From positions 248,001 through 312,000 of the forward strand of contig JALHJW010000002.1 of assembly GCA_022839785.1 (NCBI GenBank): DNA of 64,000 bases, given 5' to 3'. This DNA comes from Desulfovibrio sp. GTDB lineage: Bacteria; Desulfobacterota; Desulfovibrionia; Desulfovibrionales; Desulfovibrionaceae. The notes beneath the pieces are model-generated. The model saw only the letters and a program-made list of their open reading frames with translations, did no database searches and was not told the DNA's origin. Positions 1-8,373 of the stretch are shown here, piece by piece. The first letter of the stretch is position 1. The number at the start of each line of letters is the position of its first letter. The translations under genes and the position numbers were made by a program.

Positions 1-816
1 AACATCTCCTGCCTCTTCGTCATCGGCGGCGACGGCACCATGCGCGCGGCCTCGCGCATCGTGGAGGAGGTAAACGCGCGCAAGGTCAAGATCGCGGTCA
101 TCGGCATCCCCAAGACCATCGACAACGACATCAACTTCGTCTCCCAGACCTTCGGCTTCGACACCGCCGTGGGCAAGGCCACGGGGGCCATCCGCTGCGC
201 GCACGTGGAGGCCCTGGGCGCGCCCTTCGGCATCGGCCTGGTCAAAGTCATGGGCCGGGAGTCCGGCTTCATCGCGGCCCAGAGCGCCCTGGCTCTGCGC
301 GACGTGGATTTCGTACTCGTGCCCGAGGACCCCTTCGAGATCCACGGCGAGCGCGGCTTTCTCGCCGCGCTCACGCGGCGTCTCAGACGGCGCGGCCACG
401 CCGTGGTCGTGGTGGCCGAAGGCGCGGGCCAGAAGCACCTGCAGGCCACCGGCGAGAAGGACCCCTCGGGCAACGTGCGCCTGGGCGACATCGCCGGGCT
501 GCTCATGGCCGAGATCGCGGCGCACATGAAGAACGAGGGCATCGACCACACCCTCAAGTACATCGACCCCAGCTACATGGTGCGCTCGGTCCCGGCCAAC
601 TCCAACGACTGCATCTACTGCGGCTTCCTGGGCCAGAACGCGGTGCACGCGGCCATGGCGGGCAAGACGGCCATGGTCGTCTCCAAGTGGAACGGCTACT
701 ACGTGCACATGCCGCTCACCCTGGTCACGCAGGGCCGCAAGAAGATCGACGTCTGCTCCAACTACTGGCGCAGCGTGCTTGAAAGCACGGGCCAGCACGT
801 CTATTTTGGCGGTTGA
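1..816 (+). CDS. ATP-dependent 6-phosphofructokinase, 3' part
   Basis: The reading frame is open from base 1, so the gene is cut at its 5' end. The visible protein begins just before the nucleotide-binding GGDGT motif (bases 25-39), followed by the catalytic PKTIDNDI motif (from base 109) and the MGRESGF substrate-binding stretch. Phosphofructokinase commits fructose 6-phosphate to glycolysis in the cytoplasm. The combination of Gly in GGDGT with Lys in PKTIDND is the pattern I associate with the ATP-using plant/TP0108-like group. PPi-dependent enzymes carry Asp at the first position. The donor assignment is inference from these two residues only. It ends 62 bases before cobT and its promoter lies outside the window. 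Confidence 0.9.
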   Translation, partial: NISCLFVIGGDGTMRAASRIVEEVNARKVKIAVIGIPKTIDNDINFVSQTFGFDTAVGKATGAIRCAHVEALGAPFGIGLVKVMGRESGFIAAQSALALRDVDFVLVPEDPFEIHGERGFLAALTRRLRRRGHAVVVVAEGAGQKHLQATGEKDPSGNVRLGDIAGLLMAEIAAHMKNEGIDHTLKYIDPSYMVRSVPANSNDCIYCGFLGQNAVHAAMAGKTAMVVSKWNGYYVHMPLTLVTQGRKKIDVCSNYWRSVLESTGQHVYFGG

Positions 817-878
817 CGACGCCCCGGGCCGCCCTGCCGGGCGGCCCGGCTTCCCCCACATCCCGATCCGGAGGAACA

Positions 879-1943
879 ATGCACCCGCGACTTGAAGCGG
901 CCATCGCCGCCGTCCGCCCGGCGGACGACTCCCTGCGCGCCCCAGGCCAGGCGCATCTGGACAATCTGACCAAACCCCGCGGCAGTCTGGGCCGCCTGGA
1001 GGAGATCGCGCTCGACATGTACATGGTCCGGGGCGAGGCCCCGCGCGCCGATCCCATGCGCATCTACACCATCGCCGGGGACCACGGCGTGGTGGCCGAG
1101 GGCGTCTCGCTCTTCCCCCAGGAGGTCACGCGCCAGATGGTGCTGAACTTCCTGCGCGGCGGCGCGGGCATCAACGCCCTGTGCACGGCCACGGGCATCC
1201 AGCTCAAGGTGGTGGACGCGGGCTCCTGCGGCGGGGGCTATCCCGAGCATCCGGACCTCATCCAGCGAAAGGTCGCGCCCGGCACGGCCAACTTCGCCCA
1301 CGGCCCGGCCATGAGCGAGGAACAGTGCCTGGCCGCCCTGCATCTGGGGCTGGACCTGGCCGAGGACTGCGCCCGGGACGGCATCCGCGCCGTGGGCACG
1401 GGCGACATGGGCATCGGCAACACCACGCCCTCCACGGCCCTGTACTGCGCCTTCCTGGGCTTCTCGCCGGCGCAGGTCACGGGTCCGGGCACGGGGTTGG
1501 ACGCCGCGGCCATGGCGCGCAAGGCCGAGGTCATCGGCCGCGCCCTCGACGTCAACCGCACGGCCCTGGACAAGGGGCCGCTGGCCGTCCTGGCGGCGCT
1601 GGGGGGCTACGAGATCGCGGCCCTGGCGGGCCTCATCCTCGGCTGCGCGGGCAAGGGCATCACCGTGGCCGTGGACGGCTTCATCTCCACAGCGGCCTAC
1701 GTGGCGGCGCGCGCGCTCTGCCCCACCGTGTCCGCGCACTGCCTGCTCTCCCACGCCTCGGCCGAGCCAGGCCACAGGAATATCTGCGAAGCGCTCGGGG
1801 AGCGCCCCCTCTTCGACCTGGGCATGCGCCTGGGCGAAGGCACGGGCGCGGCCATCGCCCTGCACGTGGTCCGGTGCGCCTGCGCCATGTGGAACGACAT
1901 GGCCAGCTTCGCGGACGCGGGCGTGAGCCCGGGCACGGCCTGA
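879..1943 (+). CDS. cobT: nicotinate-nucleotide--dimethylbenzimidazole phosphoribosyltransferase CobT
   Basis: 354 residues, the usual CobT length. The enzyme activates the lower-ligand base by transferring ribose phosphate from nicotinate mononucleotide, a late step in cobalamin nucleotide-loop assembly. The hallmark GTGDMGIGNTTPSTA lies near residues 172-186, and the GEGTGAA motif with the expected catalytic glutamate lies near residue 320. I chose the ATG at 879 because GGAGG sits 5 bases upstream. An in-frame ATG-like start at 813 would add 22 unrelated residues. No cobalamin riboswitch fits in the 62-base gap before it. A strong terminator follows, so it is either single or the last gene of a unit starting upstream. 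Confidence 0.95.
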   Translation: MHPRLEAAIAAVRPADDSLRAPGQAHLDNLTKPRGSLGRLEEIALDMYMVRGEAPRADPMRIYTIAGDHGVVAEGVSLFPQEVTRQMVLNFLRGGAGINALCTATGIQLKVVDAGSCGGGYPEHPDLIQRKVAPGTANFAHGPAMSEEQCLAALHLGLDLAEDCARDGIRAVGTGDMGIGNTTPSTALYCAFLGFSPAQVTGPGTGLDAAAMARKAEVIGRALDVNRTALDKGPLAVLAALGGYEIAALAGLILGCAGKGITVAVDGFISTAAYVAARALCPTVSAHCLLSHASAEPGHRNICEALGERPLFDLGMRLGEGTGAAIALHVVRCACAMWNDMASFADAGVSPGTA

Positions 1944-1968
1944 GGGACTGCGGCCCCCTGACGCGACG

Positions 1969-2009
1969 GGGCTGGCGCGCGGGCAGAGGAGCCCGCGCGC
2001 CAGCCCTTT
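1969..2009 (+). terminator. Rho-independent terminator after cobT
   Basis: A perfect 16-bp stem (1969-1984 with 1991-2006) with a six-base loop is followed by TTT. It lies 25 bases after the cobT stop codon. Confidence 0.75.
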
Positions 2010-2075
2010 CCGTTGCCGCGCCCTGCCGCCTGCCCCGGCGGAAACGGCGCATGCCGCGCCGGACCGCGCAAACGC

Positions 2076-2094
2076 AAAAAGCCGGATCACCGGC
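2076..2094 (-). terminator. Rho-independent terminator after rex
   Basis: On the minus strand, GCCGG-TGAT-CCGGC is followed by five T residues, about 28 bases after the rex stop codon. It ends the minus-strand transcript opposite the cobT terminator. Confidence 0.75.
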
Positions 2095-2121
2095 GGACAG
2101 GAGACGGGGTCCGGAGCCGGA

Positions 2122-2769
2122 CTACTCTTCGCGTTCTTTCAGCGTGATGTTGAAGGCCACGTTGAAGAAGTGGTGGAAGAAGTCCACGTACTCCACCGTG
2201 ATGTTCTCGGGCACGTTGATGCGCGTGGGCGCGAAGGTGATGATGCCCTTGATGTTGGCGTCCATCAGGTAGTTGGCCGCGCGCTGGGCGCGTTCGGGCG
2301 GGGTGGTGATGATGCCGATCTCGATGGACAGCTCCTTCACCTTTTCGGGCAGGCGGCGGGAGCAGATGACCTCGAGGCCGGAGACGACCTCGCCGATCTT
2401 GAAGGGGTCGCAGTCGAAGGCCCCGGCGATGTGGAAGCCCCGCTGCTTGAAGATGCGGTGGCGCAGGATGGCGCGGCCCAGGTTGCCCACGCCCACCAGG
2501 GCGCAGTTCCAGGTGCGGTCCACGCCCAGCGCCTTCTTGATGGAGGTGTTCAGGTCCTGGACGTAGTAGCCCACGCCGCGCACGCCGAATTCGCCGAAGT
2601 AGGCGAGGTCCTTGCGGATCTGGGACGGATTCACGTCGCAGATGCGCGCCAGGTGTTCCGACGAGATGACCTCGACGTTGTCGTTGCGCAGACTCTCCAA
2701 GACCTGCACGTAGATGGCCAGGCGCTGGATCGTGGCGCGGGGGATGTGTTCGCTCTTCAGCGTGCTCAC
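2122..2769 (-). CDS. rex: redox-sensing transcriptional repressor Rex
   Basis: 215 residues. An N-terminal winged helix (about residues 10-70, with the NPSQIRKDLAYFG recognition segment) precedes a Rossmann domain with GVGNLG at 93-98. Rex proteins sense NADH/NAD+ and leave DNA when NADH rises. The start is GTG at 2767-2769. A terminator separates it from atpE upstream, so it probably has its own promoter in 2770-2829, where a Rex-like operator is visible. In Desulfovibrio vulgaris, as I recall, rex also sits beside the Fo genes and Rex represses sulfate-activation genes. Control of the ATP synthase here is inference from adjacency and operators. Confidence 0.95.
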   Translation of the reverse strand: MSTLKSEHIPRATIQRLAIYVQVLESLRNDNVEVISSEHLARICDVNPSQIRKDLAYFGEFGVRGVGYYVQDLNTSIKKALGVDRTWNCALVGVGNLGRAILRHRIFKQRGFHIAGAFDCDPFKIGEVVSGLEVICSRRLPEKVKELSIEIGIITTPPERAQRAANYLMDANIKGIITFAPTRINVPENITVEYVDFFHHFFNVAFNITLKEREE

Positions 2770-2801
2770 TGCTTGCTCACGGTTTGTTCAGTGCGTGAAA
2801 T

Positions 2802-2819
2802 TTGTGAAATCGCGCACTT
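2802..2819. promoter_or_regulatory. candidate Rex operator upstream of rex
   Basis: The 18-mer starts TTGTGAAAT and keeps the symmetric GTG/CAC contacts of the Rex consensus (TTGTGAAATATTTCACAA, quoted from general knowledge). I count 12 of 18 matches, with one strong and one weak half-site. It lies 33 bases upstream of the rex GTG start, which suggests autoregulation. A second ATTTCAC copy nine bases away on the minus strand may extend the site. Confidence 0.5.
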
Positions 2820-2829
2820 TCCTACACTG

Positions 2830-2860
2830 AAAAAGGGGAGGCCCGCAAGGGGGCCTCCCC
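2830..2860 (-). terminator. Rho-independent terminator after atpE
   Basis: The hairpin at 2835-2860 (GGGGAGGCCC paired with GGGCCTCCCC) is followed on the minus strand by five T residues at 2834-2830. It sits 15 bases past the atpE stop and separates the Fo operon from rex. Confidence 0.8.
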
Positions 2861-2875
2861 AAGGGAAACCGGAGC

Positions 2876-3214
2876 TTACTGCAGCGTGACGCCGCCGACC
2901 CAGGGGTTGGCGAAGATGAGGATCAGGTTCACGACCAGGGCGTAGATGGCCAGGGACTCGATGAAGGCCAGGCCCAGGATCAGGGTGACGGTCAGCTTGC
3001 CGCCGGCCTCGGGGTTGCGGGCGGTGCCTTCGCAGGCGGCCTTCAGGCCCATGCCCTGAGCGATGCCGCAGCCGGCCGCGGCCAGGGCCATGCCCATGGC
3101 GGAGGCCCAGGAGGTGGCGGTGATCACGGCGGCGGCGCCTTCGGCGGCGAACGCGGCGGAGGCGAAGGCAACCATGGCCAGGGCGACGGACAGGATGGTC
3201 AGCATCTTGCGCAT
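2876..3214 (-). CDS. atpE: F0F1 ATP synthase subunit c
   Basis: 112 residues, longer than a typical c subunit (about 80) because of an N-terminal signal-like segment (residues 1-23, ending AFA). Two membrane hairpins follow, joined by the polar RNPEA loop (66-70). The ion-binding carboxylate is Glu86 in the AFIESLAIY motif of helix 2. Gln53 in helix 1, Ser87 and Tyr91 match part of the sodium-ligand set of sodium ATP synthases, but the Thr of that set is Leu here. The c-ring carries ions across the membrane and turns the rotor. RBS AAGGAG lies 8 bases before the ATG. It is the last gene of the Fo operon; F1 genes are not in the window. Confidence 0.95.
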   Translation of the reverse strand: MRKMLTILSVALAMVAFASAAFAAEGAAAVITATSWASAMGMALAAAGCGIAQGMGLKAACEGTARNPEAGGKLTVTLILGLAFIESLAIYALVVNLILIFANPWVGGVTLQ

Positions 3215-3268
3215 GATAGGAACTCCTTTGAACTGTAGTTGTTGTGGTCTAAGACCATTTCCCCGTGT

Positions 3269-3964
3269 TTAGTGGGCGTGCTCCAGCGAACCCTTCAGGT
3301 AGATCATCGTCAGGATGAAGAAGATGAAGGCCTGGATGGTCTTGGCCAGTCCGAAGAGGAAGTACATCGGAATGGTGGAGACCACCGGCGCCAGGGTGAA
3401 GAGCAGCACCAGAACGATTTCCTCGCCGCGGATGTTGCCGAAGAGCCGGAGCGTCAGCGACAGCGGGCGGGCGCAGTGCGAGATGATTTCCAGGATCAGC
3501 ATCAGCGGCGAGAGCGCCGGGATGGGTCCCATGAAGTGCTTGATGTAGCCCAGGCCGTGCTCGCGCACGCCCCAGTAGTTGTAATACAGGAAGACGATCA
3601 CGGCCATGGCCGCGTTGGTGTTGATGTTCGCCGTGGGGGCGTCGAAGCCGGGCACGAGGCCGGTGAGGTTCATGAACCAGATGAAGATGAAGATGTTCGC
3701 CAGGATCGGGAAAATCTTGCGGCCTTCCTCGCCCACGTTGGTGACGACGAAGTCCTCCAGCCCGCCGATGACGACCTCGAAGAAGTTCTGCATGCCCGCA
3801 GGCACCATGGCGATGGAGCTGCGCACGATCAGGGCCATGATGATCAGCACGGCCATGACGAACCAGGTGAACAGCACATGGTTGGGCACATGCAGCCCCA
3901 CCGCGTTCGCCAGCTCGGGAAGAATCAGCAGCGGATGGGGAAGTCCTCCAGCAGCGACGGCCAT
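3269..3964 (-). CDS. atpB: F0F1 ATP synthase subunit a
   Basis: 231 residues, with five or six membrane helices. The signature RPLSLTLRLFGNIRGEE holds the essential helix arginine (about Arg173) that faces the c-ring. Subunit a provides the two half-channels for ion entry and exit. I chose the ATG at 3962-3964 because GGAGG lies 7 bases upstream. The frame stays open to 4249 but the extra 95 residues are low-complexity Arg/Gly text antisense-like in composition. Its start lies 2 bases after the atpI stop, and atpE follows 54 bases later, so the four Fo genes form one operon. Confidence 0.95.
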   Translation of the reverse strand: MAVAAGGLPHPLLILPELANAVGLHVPNHVLFTWFVMAVLIIMALIVRSSIAMVPAGMQNFFEVVIGGLEDFVVTNVGEEGRKIFPILANIFIFIWFMNLTGLVPGFDAPTANINTNAAMAVIVFLYYNYWGVREHGLGYIKHFMGPIPALSPLMLILEIISHCARPLSLTLRLFGNIRGEEIVLVLLFTLAPVVSTIPMYFLFGLAKTIQAFIFFILTMIYLKGSLEHAH

Positions 3965-3966
3965 GT

Positions 3967-4404
3967 CTACGCCTCCTTCACTTTTTGCCCGGAATACCGA
4001 ACAGCGCCCCACGCGAGCGCGGTTACAACCACTGTGGTCAGACCGGCGAGCAGGCCCGAGAGCGGCACCCCCAGCCGGATGATCAGGACATACAGCACCA
4101 CGCCCGTGAGCCCCAGGCGGATGAAGAATCGCATCACCTGCGCCCCGGCCGCGCCCTGCGGCACGTGGATCGCCATCTGGGCGAAACGGGCCAGGGCGTA
4201 GAAGTTCACGGTGGCGATCAGGGCCCCTGCCGCGAAGGCCGCCCCCCACATGCCCGTGAACGCGAACAGCAGCGAGAGCCCGGCGGCCAGCATGATCTGC
4301 AGGGCCACCAGGCGGCGCACGTCGGGCTGGCGGAAGCCGCGCCTGTACAGCGCGGATTCGACGCTATGCCGGACCTTGCCCATCATTCCCGCCGCCCTGT
4401 CCAT
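3967..4404 (-). CDS. atpI: ATP synthase subunit I (AtpI-like)
   Basis: 145 residues with four hydrophobic segments, about residues 33-50, 52-74, 90-110 and 112-135, in the layout of the AtpI family. That family assists c-ring assembly and possibly Mg transport. The stop abuts atpB and the start overlaps the upstream atpZ-like gene by 41 bases. A start at the second Met pair (4383 or 4386) would shorten the overlap and is also possible. Assignment rests on topology and operon position more than on conserved residues. Confidence 0.75.
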   Translation of the reverse strand: MDRAAGMMGKVRHSVESALYRRGFRQPDVRRLVALQIMLAAGLSLLFAFTGMWGAAFAAGALIATVNFYALARFAQMAIHVPQGAAGAQVMRFFIRLGLTGVVLYVLIIRLGVPLSGLLAGLTTVVVTALAWGAVRYSGQKVKEA

Positions 4405-4651
4405 GTCGTTCTTCCCGCTCGGCCTTCTGCAGCTTCTTCGATTCTTCGTACATGTTCTTGAACCCCGCGGCGATGCCGGCCACCAGCCAGAAGATCATCA
4501 CCCACGGCTTGGCGCACCACCCGAGGCCGCACAACCATTCCTCAAGGAAGTATCCGATCGCCAGCCCGACGAACGTGCAACTGACCATGTGAATGCCCAT
4601 GGTCGCCGCATTGGCAAGGAGCCCCCAGGCCCCGTGGGACTTCTTCGTCAC
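4364..4651 (-). CDS. AtpZ/AtpI-family small membrane protein
   Basis: 95 residues. Two membrane spans (about residues 20-38 and 48-65) are followed by a charged tail beginning KNMYEESKK, the typical layout of AtpZ/AtpQ proteins that precede atpI in Fo operons. Their role is thought to be assembly or cation handling for the ATP synthase. The start is GTG at 4649-4651. First gene of the Fo operon; the promoter should lie in 4652-4780. The exact subfamily is uncertain. Confidence 0.7.
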   Translation of the reverse strand: MTKKSHGAWGLLANAATMGIHMVSCTFVGLAIGYFLEEWLCGLGWCAKPWVMIFWLVAGIAAGFKNMYEESKKLQKAEREERHGQGGGNDGQGPA

Positions 4652-4727
4652 TGCCGCGCTCGGCCCTCGACCTCGGCTCCGAACCCCTCCGCCCGGATGC
4701 GTGCCGCACGGTCGATGTCAATTCGTT

Positions 4728-4779
4728 CTTGAATTCACAAGTAGGAAGGTGCCCTATCACGCACAGTATGCCAAGTCAA
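4728..4779 (-). promoter_or_regulatory. candidate Fo-operon promoter with Rex-like half-site
   Basis: On the minus strand TTGACT (4774-4779) could serve as a -35 element with a weak -10 about 17 bases downstream. Just beyond lies CTTGTGAATTCAAG (4728-4741), with inverted CTTG/CAAG ends and a TTGTGAA Rex-type half-site. The full 18-bp Rex spacing is not met, so this is a suggestion only. Confidence 0.3.
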
Positions 4780-4936
4780 TCGCCCCGCCCGGAAAAAAGT
4801 GCGTCCAGCCCGCGCGCGGCAAGGCTCCGCCCCGGCATGTCCCGAATCGTCACAATCGTCCCGGCCCCCTTCCCTCGTGACAAGCGGCCGCGAAGACTCT
4901 ACCCTGCGTCTTCACGATACGCTCACCGAGGTGCCC

Positions 4937-7345
4937 ATGCCCATACCCAAACCGCTGCCCGTGCACAAGCTTGCCGCCCGCCTCGATCCGCCGCGGGTTC
5001 CCTATGCCGACTCCTCGGCCATCCCCCTTTCCGGCAAGTCCCAGCCGCAGCAGCCCCGCGCCGGAGCGGCCTTCGAACTCGGCCTGGCCATCCCGGGCGG
5101 CGAGCACCACATCTTCCTCGCGGGCGAGCCCGAACTCGGCCGCACCTACTTCGTGCGCCGTCTCCTCGCGCCCCGCGCCGCCAGACGGCCCGGCCCGCCC
5201 GACCTGCTCTACCTGAACAACTTCGAGGACCAGGACCGGCCCCTCCTCGCCGTGGCCCCCGCGGGCACGGGCAAGCGCTTCAAGGCGGACCTGGCCAAGG
5301 CCGTGGCCAGGCTGCAGAACGACATCCCGGCCCGTCTCGAACAGGACGCCTTCCACAAGCAGCGCGAGAGCCTCATGGCGGGCTTCACCTCCCGCCGCGA
5401 CGCCATCTACCAGGACATGGAGCGCCTCGCCGACGCGCAGGGCTTCGCCCTAGGCTTCGAGGAGAACGGCGGCATGACCCTCATGCCCCTGTGGGAAGGC
5501 AAGATCATCGGCCAGACGGATTTCGAGCGCCTGCCCTCCCAGGTCCAGTCCGCGCTGCGCAGCGCCCGCGACAAGCTCCTCTCCGTGCTCATGAAGATGC
5601 TGCGCCGCATCCAGGCCGAGGAGAAGGGCCTGCGCGAGGACGAGATGGACCTGGAAAAGGGCGTCGTCACCTCGGCCCTGGCCGAGCACCTCGCCCCCCT
5701 CTCCAAGGCCTATGCCGCCCATCCCCAGCTCGCGGCCTGGATCGAGACGGCCAAGGCGCACATCCTGGACAACCTCGATCAGGCCATGCCCCGCGAGGAG
5801 GACGAACGCAGCGAGCAGCGCAGCGAACGCGAGCGCGCCGGGCAGGAGCTCTTCTGGTCCCGCATGCAGGTCAACCTCTTCGTGGACAACTCCGGCCCCG
5901 CGGCCAAGGGCGGCGCGCCCGTGATCATCGAGGACCACCCCACCTACTTCAACCTCCTCGGCCTCATCGAGCGCGAGGCCGAACTCGGCGCGCTCTCCAC
6001 GGACTTCACCCTGATCAAGGCGGGCAGCCTGCACCGGGCCAACCACGGCTACCTGATCATCCGGGCCGAGGACGTCCTGGCCCACCCCTCGGCCTGGGAA
6101 GGGCTGCTGCGCGCCCTGCGCACCGGCCAATGCCGCGTCGAGGACCCGGCCGACCACGACCAGCCCCGCACCCGCACCGTGGAGCCCGAGCCCGTCCCCC
6201 TCTCCGTCAAGGTCATCCTCATCGGCACGGACGAACTCTACGAAACCCTGCTCATCCACGATCCGCGCTTCCGCAAGCTCTTCAAGATCAAGGCCCACAT
6301 GCAGGATCTCGTCCCGCGCACGCCCGCCAACTGCAAGGCCTTCCTGCGCGAGGTGGGCGACATCGTGCGCGGCGGCGGCCTGCCCCCCTTCTCGCGCGAG
6401 GCCCTGGCCGGGCTCGTGGACTTCTCCTCGCGCCTCGCGGACAACCAGAAGAAGCTCTCCCTGCAGTTCCCCCTGGTGCGCGACCTGATGATCGAGGCCG
6501 CGGCCATGGCCCGCCTGGAGAGGGCCGATCTGGTCTCCGGCGAGATGCTCGCCCGCGCCCGCGCGGCCCGCGACTTTCGCGCCAACCTCTACGAGGAGAT
6601 GTTCCTCGAGGAGTACGACAAGGGCGTCATCAAGGCCCCCACCAGCGGCCGCGCCGTGGGCCGCGTCAACGGCTTGGCCGTCTCCTCCTACGGCGACTAC
6701 ACCTTCGGTCTGCCCCACCAGATCGCCTGCACCGTGGGCGTGGGCGAAGGCGGCATCATCGACCTGGAGCGCGAGGCCGAACTGGGCGGCCCCATCCACA
6801 CCAAGGCGATGATGATCCTCAAGTCCTATCTCCTGGACCGCTTCGCCCACGACAAGCCGCTGATCCTCGCGGGTTCGCTCTACTTCGAGCAGTCCTACGC
6901 CCATGTGGAGGGCGATTCGGCCTCGGGCGCGGAACTGGCCGCCCTGCTCTCCGCCCTTTCCGGCGCGCCCATCGACCTCTCCAAGGCCTTCACCGGCGCG
7001 GTCAACCAGTCCGGCCACATCATGGCCGTGGGCGACGTCACCCGGAAGATCGAGGGCTTCTTCGAGGTTTGCCGCCGCCGCGGCCTCACCGGCAGGCAGG
7101 GCGTGCTCATCCCGGCGGACAACACGGACAATCTCATGCTCAAGCCCGAGGTCACCGAGGCCGTGGCCGCCGGGAAGTTCTCCATCTGGCCGGTGGAGAG
7201 CATCGAGCAGGCCCTGGAGTTGCTCACCGGCATCCCGGCGGGCAAGCGCGGCAAACGCGGCTTTCCCCACGGCTCCCTGCTGCGCCGCGCCGACGAACGC
7301 CTGCGCCAGCTCGCCGAGGCCGCAGTCAAGTTCAAGAGGCGTTAG
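4937..7345 (+). CDS. Lon-family ATP-dependent protease, AAA_32/LonB-like
   Basis: 802 residues. The N-terminal part contains a degenerate P-loop, AGEPELGRT (residues 62-70), with Arg where Walker A has Lys, then an AAA-type core. The C-terminal S16 domain (about 590-780) keeps the serine-lysine dyad: Ser661 in GDSASG and Lys704 in VTRKIEGFF. Such cytoplasmic proteins are annotated as Lon-like peptidases of the AAA_32 group; substrates are unknown. I chose the ATG at 4937 (GAGGTG upstream) because the 46 extra upstream residues are low complexity. It is divergent from the Fo operon and probably monocistronic. Confidence 0.85.
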   Translation: MPIPKPLPVHKLAARLDPPRVPYADSSAIPLSGKSQPQQPRAGAAFELGLAIPGGEHHIFLAGEPELGRTYFVRRLLAPRAARRPGPPDLLYLNNFEDQDRPLLAVAPAGTGKRFKADLAKAVARLQNDIPARLEQDAFHKQRESLMAGFTSRRDAIYQDMERLADAQGFALGFEENGGMTLMPLWEGKIIGQTDFERLPSQVQSALRSARDKLLSVLMKMLRRIQAEEKGLREDEMDLEKGVVTSALAEHLAPLSKAYAAHPQLAAWIETAKAHILDNLDQAMPREEDERSEQRSERERAGQELFWSRMQVNLFVDNSGPAAKGGAPVIIEDHPTYFNLLGLIEREAELGALSTDFTLIKAGSLHRANHGYLIIRAEDVLAHPSAWEGLLRALRTGQCRVEDPADHDQPRTRTVEPEPVPLSVKVILIGTDELYETLLIHDPRFRKLFKIKAHMQDLVPRTPANCKAFLREVGDIVRGGGLPPFSREALAGLVDFSSRLADNQKKLSLQFPLVRDLMIEAAAMARLERADLVSGEMLARARAARDFRANLYEEMFLEEYDKGVIKAPTSGRAVGRVNGLAVSSYGDYTFGLPHQIACTVGVGEGGIIDLEREAELGGPIHTKAMMILKSYLLDRFAHDKPLILAGSLYFEQSYAHVEGDSASGAELAALLSALSGAPIDLSKAFTGAVNQSGHIMAVGDVTRKIEGFFEVCRRRGLTGRQGVLIPADNTDNLMLKPEVTEAVAAGKFSIWPVESIEQALELLTGIPAGKRGKRGFPHGSLLRRADERLRQLAEAAVKFKRR

Positions 7346-7402
7346 CGGCGGACCCTGCGATACGCCGCCGGCGGTCTTCCGCAAACTGCGACTTTACGTG
7401 TT

Positions 7403-7456
7403 TTGCGGGCGGCACACGAGACGGCGCGGGGCTTTGCGGCCGCACCCCGCCCGCAA
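7403..7456. terminator. stem-loop after the Lon-like gene
   Basis: A 10-bp perfect inverted repeat (TTGCGGGCGG at 7403-7412, CCGCCCGCAA at 7447-7456) encloses a competing GCGGGG/CCCCGC stem. There is no T-run, so termination is a guess. A consensus TTGACA at 7483-7488, a possible -35 for the next gene, follows it. Confidence 0.35.
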
Positions 7457-7564
7457 CGCCGCCGGCAGGCCCGCCTTTCCGGTTGACAGCGGCCGTCCGT
7501 TGTCCTTTCCTGTCCGCGCCTGGCCGGACCTTTTCCGGCCGGGAGCAGGCCTCGGAGGGGGATC

Positions 7565-8335
7565 ATGTCGCGCGCCTGGATCAGGAAAAAGAAGCCGCAG
7601 TTCGTGCGGGACGCTCTCAGGGATTTCTGCAAGGCGTCCAAGGCGCTGGAGGAGCAGTTCCAGCGCTTCGACCACCACGGCAGCCTGGACTTCACCGTGC
7701 TGCGCGACCTGCTGGGCGAGGAGCGCAACAAGGGGCTGCTCTGGCGGCTGAAGGACACCGCCCACCACGTCTTCCGCACGGACCGCGACGCCCGCCTGGT
7801 GGGGCAGTTCCTGGACTGGTGCGTGGGCTACATCTTCCACGAGACCGTGAAGCTCAAGGAGGACGCCTACCAGCAGCAGACCTACGCCCCCTGGTTCCGG
7901 GACATGCAGTCCCAGGATCTGCCGCGCGAGGAGTCCGTGATCTGCCAGGAGCTTTACGAGGTCCTGCGCCAGACCCGGCAAAGCATGGAGCGCGAGATCA
8001 GGCGCATCCGGTTCATCATGTATCATTGCCGCCGCCTCTTTCCCATCTACCTGCAGCCGCACGCGGGCAACCCCCTGCTGGCGCGCTTCCTTTTCGAGGA
8101 GGCGGAGTTGGTGGGCCAGGTCTTCGGCGAGGGCGGGCGCGAGCTGCTGCGCGCGGTCTACGGCGGGGAGAGCGAGGAGATGTACCTGCTGGCCGCGCAG
8201 AGCCTGCGCCGGGGCGGCTGGATGGAGAAGGCGGCCGCGGCCCTGGCCAGGGCCGGGAGCAACGGCGCGGATTCGGATATCGTGTTGCAGGAACGCGAGA
8301 TAGTTGATACTTGGCTCAGAAAACTGAAAGTCTGA
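7565..8335 (+). CDS. conserved-type hypothetical protein
   Basis: 256 residues, not recognised. It is soluble, with no signal peptide or membrane segment, mostly helical by eye, rich in Arg, Glu and Gln, with several aromatic-charged helices (for example YQQQTYAPWF near residue 101) and a C-terminal helical tail. The ATG follows GGAGGGGGATC, a good ribosome binding site. Codon choice matches its neighbours, so it is likely a true gene. Its frame stops 38 bases before the LysM lipoprotein gene, so the two may be co-transcribed. No function can be given. Confidence 0.75.
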   Translation: MSRAWIRKKKPQFVRDALRDFCKASKALEEQFQRFDHHGSLDFTVLRDLLGEERNKGLLWRLKDTAHHVFRTDRDARLVGQFLDWCVGYIFHETVKLKEDAYQQQTYAPWFRDMQSQDLPREESVICQELYEVLRQTRQSMEREIRRIRFIMYHCRRLFPIYLQPHAGNPLLARFLFEEAELVGQVFGEGGRELLRAVYGGESEEMYLLAAQSLRRGGWMEKAAAALARAGSNGADSDIVLQEREIVDTWLRKLKV

Positions 8336-8373
8336 CGCTTTATCCTGGCGCACGAACCCTTGCGGAGGACGCG

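Noticed and set aside
817..878. Cobalamin riboswitch before cobT
   Set aside because: The gap is only 62 bases and holds none of the B12-box conservation.
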